This document shows, piece by piece, positions 32,762 through 42,745 of a stretch of 55,532 nt of DNA. Under the pieces are notes generated by a model, which was not told the DNA's origin, searched no databases, and saw only the letters and a list, made by a program, of their open reading frames with translations. The stretch comes from a virus: IMG/VR virus record IMGVR_UViG_3300045738_001117, positions 1 through 55,532 of that record, one strand, 5' to 3'. Position 1 is the stretch's first letter. Every line of letters starts with the position of its first letter. The position numbers were made by a program, and so were the translations under genes.

Positions 32762-34621
32762 ATGCCACAACTTGATTTAACAACTGGATATAGAAAAACT
32801 GGTGGCGGGCAAATCCAAGAGTTTTTAAAAGTCCTTAGTACATTAGATTATTGGGAAAGGAAGACTTTAAGTGATACAAGGGCCGCTAATTTAAGTTATA
32901 TGGAAGAATCTGCAACGTATTTTCAGACATCTGATCCTGCTGCGAGGGATAGTATAATAGCAGAAATAACTACCTATAAAAATTCTACTGATAGAAGAGT
33001 ATCTCAAGCTGCAGAGTTTCTGCTACCTCGTCTTAAGCAAACTAATACAATCTTAGATTCAACAGAAGAAGTGTACACACAAGTAAAAAGTATCGAGTCA
33101 AAGCTCGAGGAGAAAGCGGATTATGTTAGAACATCTGACATGAAAAGTATTATAACGAGTGCCGTTAATGCACAAAAAGATCATGCGGCGGCTTTTTCTG
33201 GAAAAGAATATCGAGTAATGGACGAAATAATTAAATCTGAGGATGAATTAAACAAACTATCTAACTATCTTAGATATTTTGATTATGATAAGCAAATGGC
33301 TGGTATGCAGTACCATGAGGATTTGCCGCTTGGATATGTAGGTAGTATTACTACATTGCTTGATAGGTGGGACAGAGGTGAAATGACTGCTGGGGATTTT
33401 AATAAAATATTAGCACAAGAAAGAGAAGAAGGTGGTCTTGGAATAGCTACGCCAGGCGTTTGGAAGACACAAGAAGATATTATAGTTGAAGGATATGCTG
33501 AGGAAATGGGAAGAATTGATAATCAAGCTACGCAGATTATGAATAGTATAAGTCCTACAATAAATTCTATTGTTACGGCAGATTTCGATAGCGACGAAAG
33601 AAGTCTTTTTGGAGTAGGAACAGTACCAATAATAGCTCAAAACAGGGAAGGTGAATGGGATATAGGATTTTCTTCACTTGTTAGGAATGTATATGTGCTA
33701 ATGGGTGAATGGGGTGACGGTAATGTTAAGAATTTACTTGGCAAAAAAGAAGAAATATATCCACTAACAACAACAGATCAATTAGCAAGATTAAAAGAAC
33801 TATACGATGAAATAATAACAGAAGGCACTGATGTTGACTTAAAAAACTGGGCTCTTAGTAAAGGCCCTGAAAGAGTAGCAATGGCTACACAAACGCTTGG
33901 AGAGGTTATGGAGCTTAAAAAGCTCTTTGAGAAAAAAAATGAAACAGGTTTAAATGCAAGAAAAATTTCAAGCGAAGCAAAAAATCGTGCTATATTTAGG
34001 ATGCCAACAGCTGACGAGCCAACAATTAACCCTGATCTTCTTAGATTTCCTACTGGTCAAGCCGCATGGCTTGGCTCTTCTAACTGGCGCCCTGAATACA
34101 AAAACTTAGAAGAACTTAAAGAACATTATTTTGAGGGATATGATATATCAACAGGAGAAACTTATAAGCTTGTAGAAGCTGGATTAATAGATAAAAAAGT
34201 TTATGAAGATATGGCCGCTGAGGGAAAAGATATTCATGGATCACTTGCTGCCCTCGAAGAAGATGATGAATGGATTGAAGAGCCAAATTGGCTTACAAAA
34301 GTTGTTAGAGAAATTGCACCTATTAGATTGTGGAGGCAAAAGCAAAAAAGGGAAGAAGCATTTGTAAGAGCTGACATAGAAATAGCGAAAGAGGAAAAGA
34401 GAAGGGCGAAAGAAACTATAGAACTCATAGAGGAGGAGTCCTCAATGCAGTTTTTAAAAAATGAAAGAAAGAAGTTAGTTAAATATTCAAAAAACCTCAA
34501 TTGGGAGAAACTTGAGAAAATTGCTAACGCAATAGGCGTTGAACACAAGGGAGTTATAAGAAAGGACCTTATAAAAATTCTTTTTGATACTATTGATGCA
34601 AGAATTGAAGCTGGGGAATAG
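32762..34621 (+). CDS. Large helical virion or ejection protein
   Basis: 619 residues, acidic and helical throughout, with a heavily charged C-terminal quarter (AFVRADIEIAKEEKRRAKE). No catalytic motif. It lies immediately before the 2704-residue gene with an 8-base gap. Together with the next two genes it probably forms the internal cargo of the capsid, as with the cargo proteins of crAss-like phages. Inference from position and composition. Confidence 0.5.
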   Translation: MPQLDLTTGYRKTGGGQIQEFLKVLSTLDYWERKTLSDTRAANLSYMEESATYFQTSDPAARDSIIAEITTYKNSTDRRVSQAAEFLLPRLKQTNTILDSTEEVYTQVKSIESKLEEKADYVRTSDMKSIITSAVNAQKDHAAAFSGKEYRVMDEIIKSEDELNKLSNYLRYFDYDKQMAGMQYHEDLPLGYVGSITTLLDRWDRGEMTAGDFNKILAQEREEGGLGIATPGVWKTQEDIIVEGYAEEMGRIDNQATQIMNSISPTINSIVTADFDSDERSLFGVGTVPIIAQNREGEWDIGFSSLVRNVYVLMGEWGDGNVKNLLGKKEEIYPLTTTDQLARLKELYDEIITEGTDVDLKNWALSKGPERVAMATQTLGEVMELKKLFEKKNETGLNARKISSEAKNRAIFRMPTADEPTINPDLLRFPTGQAAWLGSSNWRPEYKNLEELKEHYFEGYDISTGETYKLVEAGLIDKKVYEDMAAEGKDIHGSLAALEEDDEWIEEPNWLTKVVREIAPIRLWRQKQKREEAFVRADIEIAKEEKRRAKETIELIEEESSMQFLKNERKKLVKYSKNLNWEKLEKIANAIGVEHKGVIRKDLIKILFDTIDARIEAGE

Positions 34622-34629
34622 TTGTCTAA

Positions 34630-37600
34630 ATGCCCTATTTAGATGACTATAAAACAGTCCCAGGATTAGCAGCTTATATTCGTAGAGGACAAGCAGTGCT
34701 AGCTGAAGAAGAAGGAATAACTCCTTTTCTTTTACATCCAAGATTACCAGACGAAGAAATTATAAGTACATACTTTTCAGCACATCCCGACCAGATTAAG
34801 AATCTTGATGAGAGAATAGGGAAAGAAGTATTTCCTCGAATATTCATGCTCCCAGGAGAAAGGTTGTATGAAGAGTATGGGCAAAAGTATGCGGCTGGAC
34901 TTTTTGAAGTATGGGGCAAGGGTTTAGCTGAGCATGCAGTTAATATGGTTGCCTATGTCCCAGGTCTCCTTGGTATTCATGGACCAAGGAAGTGGGCTCA
35001 AGAACAATCTAGGGAGTTGCACAGCTCTCCATCAATGCAGGCATACGCCGCATGGAGAGAAGACGAACCTGTGACATGGGATAATTTTATGCATATGGAT
35101 ATAGCCTTGAGGGGTCTTGGTGAAATGTTGCCATCAGTAACAATCATGGCTGCGTCATATTTTGGGGCTCTTGGTGCCTCTTCAAAAATAGCAGGACTTT
35201 CTGGTTTAAGTCCTCAAGCTGCCGCATTTACTACAATGGCTATTCTAGAAGGCTCTGGAGAATATATAGAAGCTATGGATATTCTGGTAAATGAGATGGG
35301 GATAGATGAAGATGAAGCATGGAAGACAGCTGCTCCCGCATCTATTGCGTATGGAATGGCAGCTGGTTATCTTGAGACAACCCCATTCTTCCACTTTTTA
35401 AAGAAATGGTCCCCTGATGCTGAGAAACATCTTCTTGGAGGATTGGTTAGGAAGTTTGTTAAAGGAAGATTTACACTTCCAATGTCTAGAAGAGCAGCTA
35501 GTGCAATAGATATGTCAATTCTTGAAGCTTCTACAGAATGGAGCCAAGGAACACTGCAAAATATAATTAACAAAGAAATACTTTTAGGTTATGCCACCTC
35601 AAATGAAGAAGCATTTACAAGGTTATGGCAAGAGTTTTCAGATGACCAGGAGATTTGGGAGCAAACATACGCTGGTGCGGTTGGTGGTCTTGCATTTGGT
35701 CTAATTGGTGGTGTTGGAGCTAAAAGAGGTGAGGCTCGTGCAAGAAGAAGGGCTCGAAGGGAAATAGTTGAAGAAGCAGCTGAAGCACCGATAGAGGTAC
35801 CACTACAAACTGGGGTTATCCAAACTGGTGAAAGAAAAGGCGAGAGTGTAGATATTGTTGGTGAGACTAAGAGTGGTAAATCATGGGTAATACAGTTTGC
35901 TGATGGCGGCGTAACAAATAAACTTAAAACAAGTGTCCTTATGGAAGAACCCACTGTTGCTGCAGCTGCTCCTGCTGCGGTAACCTCTAGAGAGTATTTA
36001 GAATCATTAATTATAGGAAGGCCACCTGTTATTATTGAAGAACCCCCTGCTGGTGAAGAGTACGATCTACAAAGACATATTAGAAGCACACAAGATTACA
36101 GTTCATTTGAAGAAAGACAATTAGACTTTTTTAAATATACCGAAGATACTAGCATCATAGATAGGTTAAGTGAAGAAGATAGAGATGTTTTATTAGGTAA
36201 TATAGGCAAATTCTTTGAAGAGCGTGAAGTAGTAAAGGGTGAGATAACTGATGAAAGAACAAGAAGTCTCATTGATATGTATGCAAAAGGAGATATATCT
36301 CTTAAAGAAAAAGCTGAAAGAATAACACCTGAAGAAGTTCTAATAGAAAAAGTAGTTACACCAACAACTGCAGAGGCTGAAACCTTCCTAGAACAAGCTA
36401 TGATGGAGTCTGAGATTGCGGCTCAAGTTGAAGCGGCTGGCTATACTCCTGGTAGTGAAGGGTTTGCTGAAGAACTAGCAACAAGAGTTGGGTCTGTTTC
36501 TGACGAAGAAGCAATACAAGATATATGGAGGGAGTCAGTTATAGCTGGTGTTGGTCAGCTCACTGGAGTACCCACTAAAACAGAATCTAAGGTTGAAGAT
36601 TTAAAAGTAGAATCTGTTTCTGATGAAGAAGTATCTAAGGCAGGGAAGGGATATAGTAAGGGTGATATAGTAAGAGTAAAACACGTAAAAGGCAAACCAA
36701 TTTCCAAATTATCTGGTAGAAATTATCAGATTGTATCCCGTGGAAATAACTCAGCTACTATTGCAGATATCCAGACAGGGAAATTACATCAGCATATTCC
36801 ATATGACTTAATATATAGGGTAAAAGCAGAAGCTCCTAGCGAGAAAAACATTAGTAAAATGTACGCAAATGACCTCAATAAGATATTAAATTCATCTGGA
36901 ATTGTTGAGAGTGCAGCAGAAGGAAGTGTAGAAAAAGAGATATATGAGTCTTTGCCTAAGACTGGAAAGGGTAAAGTATCATTTTCAGGGGCTGATAAGA
37001 AGATAGTTGCTAAAGCTGTCAGTGACTTTGTAAACAGACGCAAGCCTACAACCGAAGCACCACCATCTGAGGCATCAATAAGACAAAAAGAAGAGTTTAA
37101 TAAAAAAGTTCCCGCTATGTCAGTTGCTCGTTTAAAAGATATTTTAAAAGAACACGGAATTGAAAAGGCTGATAAATTAAATAAAGCACAATTAGTTAAA
37201 AAAGTACAAGCTCTCCCACCTGCTCCTACAGTCGAAGAAATATTTGATTTTGGTGAAGAAGCCCCAGCTGTTGCTCCTCCAGCAAAAGCAGTCACTGCAA
37301 AAGATGTACATGATGCAGCAATAAAAGCTAACTTGGAGCCCGATAGTAAAGAATTTATGGATATGTCTAAAGAAGTTGTTGATGAAAGACATATTGATAA
37401 TATGTCTAACGATCAAAGGAAACGGCTTATAGACTTTATTAAGCAAGAAGAAGCACCTGCAGTTGAAGCTCCTGCAGTAATACCTGATGATGTAACTAAG
37501 TCAGGTATTGAAATATACAAAAAGTTTATTACACAGCCTGATAAGATATATCAAAATTTTAAGTATATTATTTTGAATACTGGGAGGAAGTCATTTGGTT

Positions 37601-40600
37601 GGTTTTCTGCTTGGTACGGCCCTATAGATTACACATATACTGGAATAACTCATAAAACACAAGAGATGCCTAAAGAATTTTCTGATCTTGCAAGACAGAT
37701 TGAAGAAGCTACAGGAGTTGAAAGTGGATATTATAACAGTGCTTTAGTAAACCTTTTCCCTAAGGGTAAAGGTATAAGTGCACATGCTGATGATGAGAAC
37801 ATATTTGTTCGTGAAAATAATACTATTGGTAAGGTAGCTACTGTTAGTTTAGGTGGTTCGACTCAGATAACAATATCAGGTGCAACTGATGATGTAATTA
37901 CAGTAGACGCTGGTGATGTTTATGTAATGCCTGGTCAAGAATTTCAATTAAAGCATAAGCATGCAGTGGGTCCATCTAATCGGGAACGAATCAGTTTAAC
38001 ATTTAGACATATACCTAAGATTAGACTTGCAGTAGAGCCAGAGCCAGTTGAAGTAAAGAAGCCAGAAAGAACAAAGAGAGAAGAAAAAGGCGATGCTTTA
38101 ACTAAAGATGAAGTGGCTTCGATTGTTAATGATATTATTAAAAAGAAAGAAGGTGGTGAATACAGTGTAGAGATTGAAGTTGGCAAAGCTAAGAGATATA
38201 CAATAGAAGGCAATAGAAAATCGTATAAGAAAATAGTAAAACGCATTACTGACAAGATGCCATTTATAAAACCATTTGGAGAAAATTTTGAAACAGACAT
38301 TGTTGACAGAAGATTAGTCTTACATGACGAGAGTACTGGCACTGAATATATAATTAACTTGCCAGAAGCTGATCCTTCTACAGGAAAGAGGGTACTAGGA
38401 AGAGCATGGGGAACCTTAGTTGAATGGTCTAAAACTGGAAATCTTGATACTCCACCGCATGAGTTTTTCCATGTTTACTTTAATCTAAGAGAAGGCAGCC
38501 CAGAAAACAAACTGGCTGTAAAGATATTTGAAGCAGCTGCATATAAATGGACTAAGAATGTAAGAAAGATTAAGAAGGAGCTTACCCCACATGAAGCTGT
38601 TGGTGAGTATTTAGCTTATCATGTTGGTAAATACTATGTAGAGAGATTAACAGGTAGCCTTGCTAATAGAATAGGTTCATGGATAAAAGTATTCTGGTCA
38701 AAGTTAAAAGCTATGTTTGCAAAGTCTAAGCTTACATCACAAGACATATTTAATATTATAGCTAGTGGATTTTATTCAAAAAAGAAAGTAGAGCCGACTA
38801 GTAGCGAGCTTGATGACTTCAATATATCTACACACAAAGACAAAACAAATGCCGAATATGATGTAGAAGACGAAGATGGAAGTGAAGACGATTATAATGT
38901 GTGGGAAAGTTTAAGCGACCCTGATATTTCAAGCATAAAGAGATTAGAGCTGACTACTAGAACTATATTTGGCAAAAATCTGCTCAGTAAAGAGCTTGTA
39001 AATATACTTATGAAAGCAAGGGAAATTGAGGTGCGGAGAGACCCCACTAAGAGCTTTTCTGAAGCACATAATGAGTTTAGAGATTATGTTATTAATGCAA
39101 ACTTTGTTGATGAGTTAGATATAATAAGAAGGGAAGAGTTTTTAAAAGGTGCATCAGAAATAGCTGGTGAAGGTCGCAGTGTTATAGGTCTCAAGCGAAG
39201 AGATTTAAATAATTTACGGTTCTTGTATCAGTTTGCAAGCAGTACTATGCCAAGAGAAGGCAAAATAGAATTATGGGTTGAGAAAGACAGGCACGGAGGA
39301 ATAACATCTATTAAGAGACTCCCACCAGATATTGATCCTATCACTGGGAAGGCCCAGTCTAAGTTTGTAAACATGAGTTTCATAGACGATCTCCCTGGCA
39401 ACGTAGGTGCAAAGACTATTTTGTTGAAGTTCAGTAATATTGTTAGGGGTTTATGGTCATGGAAAGACAATGATGGTGTATCTCATACAAACTATATACC
39501 AGCCGCAGTTGAACAGACTGTAGATAGAAATGCGTTTCTTGATAAAAGACTTGGTGCAATGGACATAGCTCTAATAGGTCCCAAAGGACTTGATAAGTCA
39601 GCGTTTTTAATGACATTTGTTACTGAAGAAGACAAAAAAGAAGGCAAGAGCTTAGACGAATATCTAAGCAGAGAAGTTAATAGTAAAAATATATCAGTTG
39701 AAGATAAAGATGCATTTCTTGCTTATGCAAAAGAGAATGAAGAGTATAATCCGAATATAAATAGCCAGATAGTTGCCAAGCATAAATGGTGGAAAGCAGT
39801 CTTTGGAGATAAGTATCTTATTTGGCAAAGAGAAACTGTGACTACCACCGAAGATATGCTTAATAGAACAAGAATAGCACTGTCTGAGGGTATTATAGTA
39901 AGAGGTCTTGGGGAAGTTTCAACATTTATTGTTGACCCTGATAAAGTTAGAATTGAAATTCCAAGCAGAAAAGTAAAAGGTGAGATTAACAGTTATGAGT
40001 TAGGAGAGAAGTGGGATGGTGGAATGTATTGGTCTTCTGAACTCTCTTACAGGATTCAGGATAAATTAGGTAAGAAGCCGCTTAGAGGCGAGTTCAGTCT
40101 TTCAGAAGTTAAGCCTGCAATTTGGCATAAGACTGACAATGGTTTGTTAGCAATGAAAATGAACTGGTTCTTTCCAAGACCTGGGACACGACTGGTAGAT
40201 AAAGAAACTGGTGAGGAAGTTCTAAGAGTAATAGGCGAGCCTGGTGATATAAGAATTGTGCTTCCAGATGGTACTCTTGTAGATACGTTTGCAACAACAT
40301 TAGAAACTAAGAAGATGTGGGGAGACTTTGAGGGGAAGACTAATGAGGTTATTAATATACCTGAAAAGTCAATAAGGATTATCCAGACAACTGATCAAAA
40401 AGGAAAAGATACAGTGGCATTTCCATTTGGAGCTGTTGACTTAATGCTGTCTAATGATTTGCAAGCTGATAAAGAATTTGTTAAGGGATACGATGTAGCA
40501 ACAAAAGAGATGTTTAGAAGGGCAAATTCTGTAATCAGTCTACTGATAAACGGAAGAGCGCATCCTCAGAACTTTAAAAGACTGTTAGAAGATATCGGTA

Positions 40601-42744
40601 TTCTTAAAGATGTTGTTTCTACTATTGAAGAAGAAGCTCTCAAAGAGACACACGATTTTGCTATATTCCATCCACATTTTATGCAGAGGTTTGAGTCATC
40701 TATATTTAATTATGCGTTAAAGTCAGCTGCGTTTAGAGGAAGAGTAAAAGGCAAAGGAACATATATTGCACTTGCCCCAGACTTTGAAAACGAAATAGAT
40801 GATGGCGAGATAGGTTTTGGTGATAAGAATATGGAAGTCTTAAAGAATGCTCAGAAGAGAGTATTCACAGACGAAGAACACGAAGAATTTAGAATACTTC
40901 TAAGAGATAGAGCTACAAGGCCACAGGCAATGGAAATGCTTAGTGCAGCCCTTGAAAAGAATGATATTTATGTTATTAGGACTAGGAATCCTATTACAGA
41001 CATAGCAGCTTTTGGAATAAAAAAAGTAAGTGATATTGTTGCAGGTGCTGGAAATGTCGCAATGTTATCGAATAATGATGTTTTCGCTGTTATTCAAGGT
41101 GACTTTGATGGTGACCATCTATCTATTGATTTTATAACAGCTGAAGAAGCAAAGGCTTACTTAGCTATGCAAAACAGCAAAGCATATAAGGCAAGGCAGA
41201 AGCCAGTTGTAATGTCTTGGTTTGAACATCCTGCGGGAGTTGGGTTGCTGTCTGATCTAAATGCTGTACATGAAATTGGAGAAAGAGTATCTTTAGCACA
41301 GTATGCACAGGGCGTTATGACAAACTTAAAAGCTGTTCGTGAGGTATTGGCATACAAAAAGATATCTATTAAGGGTGAAGATGTAGCTGGTAAATCGGTG
41401 GTGTACTCAGTTGTCAATCCTTATGATGAAGTTATAATGGACTATGCTCCACTTGATGTTAGTAACAAGGACTTAAAGAAGAAAGAAAGACAGGCAATAT
41501 ACGATGAAATTATTGAGGCTAAAGGTCAAGTTGTAGATGTCAATGAAAACAATGTTAAGTTTGATGACATAAGCACAGAAAATAAATACTTTCTTAAGAC
41601 TAACTCAGCACATGAAGTTTCTATACTTACTCAGGCAGCTGTGGACAACCCTAAAGAGTTTCTATTATACCACTGGAAGTATAACGGCTATCCATTCCTA
41701 TGGAGTAGGGTGATTAAAAGAGATGATGGGCAAAGAATGGATATTAGTTTTCCTGAAACATCTGAAGTAGCTAATGATGATTATATTAGAGATGTGTGGC
41801 ACTGGATGGGTCAGGTATTTAAATATTCAGCAGCAAGGCGGGGAAGAGATAGAAAATTGAGACCACTGTTGCCAGAAGAAGTAGTTGGCTTTTCTGAAGA
41901 TATCATGGGCATGGCAGAAGCTTCGGAGGAAGAACTAAAAAACTACGTTGTTAAGAGAATGAAGGTGGCTGCTTGGCTGCAGAAAAAAAGCGATAAGGCA
42001 TTTGTGCATCAACTGCAAAATGACCACAAAGTGGACAAAATAAATATAAAGAACAATATTACTCCAACTGAAAAAATATTTGCAATGTATGCAGAGATTT
42101 ATGAAGAGACAATAGATGATGAAGCAACACCAACTGATGATGGTGTCGTTACAAGGATTCCAAAAGATTTAAGAGATCATGCTCATCATCTTGGTATCAG
42201 GCTGTTAACAAAGAACTTACCTAATGTCTTCAAAAAAGCTGGAGTTAAGATAGTATCAAGAGAAGAAAATATTAAAGCTGCTAAAGACGGAATTAAATGG
42301 GCTGACAGAGTTGGCTCGGACTTCTTAAATATATTTGCTGACCAACAATATAAGGATAAAAGAGGCAAGGTTCACAAAAAAGGAGCTGGTTTCTCATATA
42401 GGGCAAATTATTCAGACGCCCTGTCAGCGTTTATAGTAGATAATTTAGATAGTTTTAGAAATCTCTCAAAGCCTGCGCAAATGTATGCTTCTTGGTACTA
42501 TCTAAGGGGAATTTCTAAGGTTGATTATAGAGTAAAGTCGGCAGTAAAAACCATATCTAAGGTTGAAGCATTATTGCCTATGGAGCTAATGGACAAAGAT
42601 GTATTTATTGAGTATCTTGACAGTTGGGGGATGGCAGTTCAGGATGAAGATGCTGTTGCTAGTATCGTTGTAGAAAAAGAAATTGAGGACGAAGGCGTTA
42701 CAGTTGCAAGAGTCTTTAACAAAGTACAAGAGGAAATTTGTTAA
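34630..42744 (+). CDS. Giant polyvalent virion protein with RNA polymerase-like barrel, AlkB, zincin and SAP-like domains
   Basis: 2704 residues, 15 percent of the genome. Regions in order: about 95-370 hydrophobic stretches (AAFTTMAILE; GAVGGLAFGLIGGVGA), perhaps membrane-inserting; 676-731 an SH3-like patch (KGDIVRVKH); 830-860 a SAP-like helix pair; about 985-1127 an AlkB-type dioxygenase with His1052, Asp1054, His1111, Arg1120 and Arg1126; 1277-1281 HEFFH, a zincin motif; 1795-1846 DGG...S plus lysines, like the beta-type barrel of single-chain RNA polymerases; 2032-2165 a beta-prime-like double-psi barrel with GRVKGKG, Arg2119-x-Pro2121 and DFDGD (2158-2162), the magnesium-binding signature. 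I infer a virion-packaged transcriptase of the YonO/crAss type joined to protective domains. Injection with the DNA is likely but not shown. Confidence 0.75.
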   Translation: MPYLDDYKTVPGLAAYIRRGQAVLAEEEGITPFLLHPRLPDEEIISTYFSAHPDQIKNLDERIGKEVFPRIFMLPGERLYEEYGQKYAAGLFEVWGKGLAEHAVNMVAYVPGLLGIHGPRKWAQEQSRELHSSPSMQAYAAWREDEPVTWDNFMHMDIALRGLGEMLPSVTIMAASYFGALGASSKIAGLSGLSPQAAAFTTMAILEGSGEYIEAMDILVNEMGIDEDEAWKTAAPASIAYGMAAGYLETTPFFHFLKKWSPDAEKHLLGGLVRKFVKGRFTLPMSRRAASAIDMSILEASTEWSQGTLQNIINKEILLGYATSNEEAFTRLWQEFSDDQEIWEQTYAGAVGGLAFGLIGGVGAKRGEARARRRARREIVEEAAEAPIEVPLQTGVIQTGERKGESVDIVGETKSGKSWVIQFADGGVTNKLKTSVLMEEPTVAAAAPAAVTSREYLESLIIGRPPVIIEEPPAGEEYDLQRHIRSTQDYSSFEERQLDFFKYTEDTSIIDRLSEEDRDVLLGNIGKFFEEREVVKGEITDERTRSLIDMYAKGDISLKEKAERITPEEVLIEKVVTPTTAEAETFLEQAMMESEIAAQVEAAGYTPGSEGFAEELATRVGSVSDEEAIQDIWRESVIAGVGQLTGVPTKTESKVEDLKVESVSDEEVSKAGKGYSKGDIVRVKHVKGKPISKLSGRNYQIVSRGNNSATIADIQTGKLHQHIPYDLIYRVKAEAPSEKNISKMYANDLNKILNSSGIVESAAEGSVEKEIYESLPKTGKGKVSFSGADKKIVAKAVSDFVNRRKPTTEAPPSEASIRQKEEFNKKVPAMSVARLKDILKEHGIEKADKLNKAQLVKKVQALPPAPTVEEIFDFGEEAPAVAPPAKAVTAKDVHDAAIKANLEPDSKEFMDMSKEVVDERHIDNMSNDQRKRLIDFIKQEEAPAVEAPAVIPDDVTKSGIEIYKKFITQPDKIYQNFKYIILNTGRKSFGWFSAWYGPIDYTYTGITHKTQEMPKEFSDLARQIEEATGVESGYYNSALVNLFPKGKGISAHADDENIFVRENNTIGKVATVSLGGSTQITISGATDDVITVDAGDVYVMPGQEFQLKHKHAVGPSNRERISLTFRHIPKIRLAVEPEPVEVKKPERTKREEKGDALTKDEVASIVNDIIKKKEGGEYSVEIEVGKAKRYTIEGNRKSYKKIVKRITDKMPFIKPFGENFETDIVDRRLVLHDESTGTEYIINLPEADPSTGKRVLGRAWGTLVEWSKTGNLDTPPHEFFHVYFNLREGSPENKLAVKIFEAAAYKWTKNVRKIKKELTPHEAVGEYLAYHVGKYYVERLTGSLANRIGSWIKVFWSKLKAMFAKSKLTSQDIFNIIASGFYSKKKVEPTSSELDDFNISTHKDKTNAEYDVEDEDGSEDDYNVWESLSDPDISSIKRLELTTRTIFGKNLLSKELVNILMKAREIEVRRDPTKSFSEAHNEFRDYVINANFVDELDIIRREEFLKGASEIAGEGRSVIGLKRRDLNNLRFLYQFASSTMPREGKIELWVEKDRHGGITSIKRLPPDIDPITGKAQSKFVNMSFIDDLPGNVGAKTILLKFSNIVRGLWSWKDNDGVSHTNYIPAAVEQTVDRNAFLDKRLGAMDIALIGPKGLDKSAFLMTFVTEEDKKEGKSLDEYLSREVNSKNISVEDKDAFLAYAKENEEYNPNINSQIVAKHKWWKAVFGDKYLIWQRETVTTTEDMLNRTRIALSEGIIVRGLGEVSTFIVDPDKVRIEIPSRKVKGEINSYELGEKWDGGMYWSSELSYRIQDKLGKKPLRGEFSLSEVKPAIWHKTDNGLLAMKMNWFFPRPGTRLVDKETGEEVLRVIGEPGDIRIVLPDGTLVDTFATTLETKKMWGDFEGKTNEVINIPEKSIRIIQTTDQKGKDTVAFPFGAVDLMLSNDLQADKEFVKGYDVATKEMFRRANSVISLLINGRAHPQNFKRLLEDIGILKDVVSTIEEEALKETHDFAIFHPHFMQRFESSIFNYALKSAAFRGRVKGKGTYIALAPDFENEIDDGEIGFGDKNMEVLKNAQKRVFTDEEHEEFRILLRDRATRPQAMEMLSAALEKNDIYVIRTRNPITDIAAFGIKKVSDIVAGAGNVAMLSNNDVFAVIQGDFDGDHLSIDFITAEEAKAYLAMQNSKAYKARQKPVVMSWFEHPAGVGLLSDLNAVHEIGERVSLAQYAQGVMTNLKAVREVLAYKKISIKGEDVAGKSVVYSVVNPYDEVIMDYAPLDVSNKDLKKKERQAIYDEIIEAKGQVVDVNENNVKFDDISTENKYFLKTNSAHEVSILTQAAVDNPKEFLLYHWKYNGYPFLWSRVIKRDDGQRMDISFPETSEVANDDYIRDVWHWMGQVFKYSAARRGRDRKLRPLLPEEVVGFSEDIMGMAEASEEELKNYVVKRMKVAAWLQKKSDKAFVHQLQNDHKVDKINIKNNITPTEKIFAMYAEIYEETIDDEATPTDDGVVTRIPKDLRDHAHHLGIRLLTKNLPNVFKKAGVKIVSREENIKAAKDGIKWADRVGSDFLNIFADQQYKDKRGKVHKKGAGFSYRANYSDALSAFIVDNLDSFRNLSKPAQMYASWYYLRGISKVDYRVKSAVKTISKVEALLPMELMDKDVFIEYLDSWGMAVQDEDAVASIVVEKEIEDEGVTVARVFNKVQEEIC

Positions 42745-42745
42745 T

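Noticed and set aside
35589-36089. Minus-strand open frame of 166 codons within the giant gene
   Set aside because: Shadow of the coding strand; low-complexity and without a ribosome site.
36655-36830. Integrase or transposase domain in the giant protein
   Set aside because: Only an SH3-like patch is visible; no DDE or recombinase catalytic residues follow.
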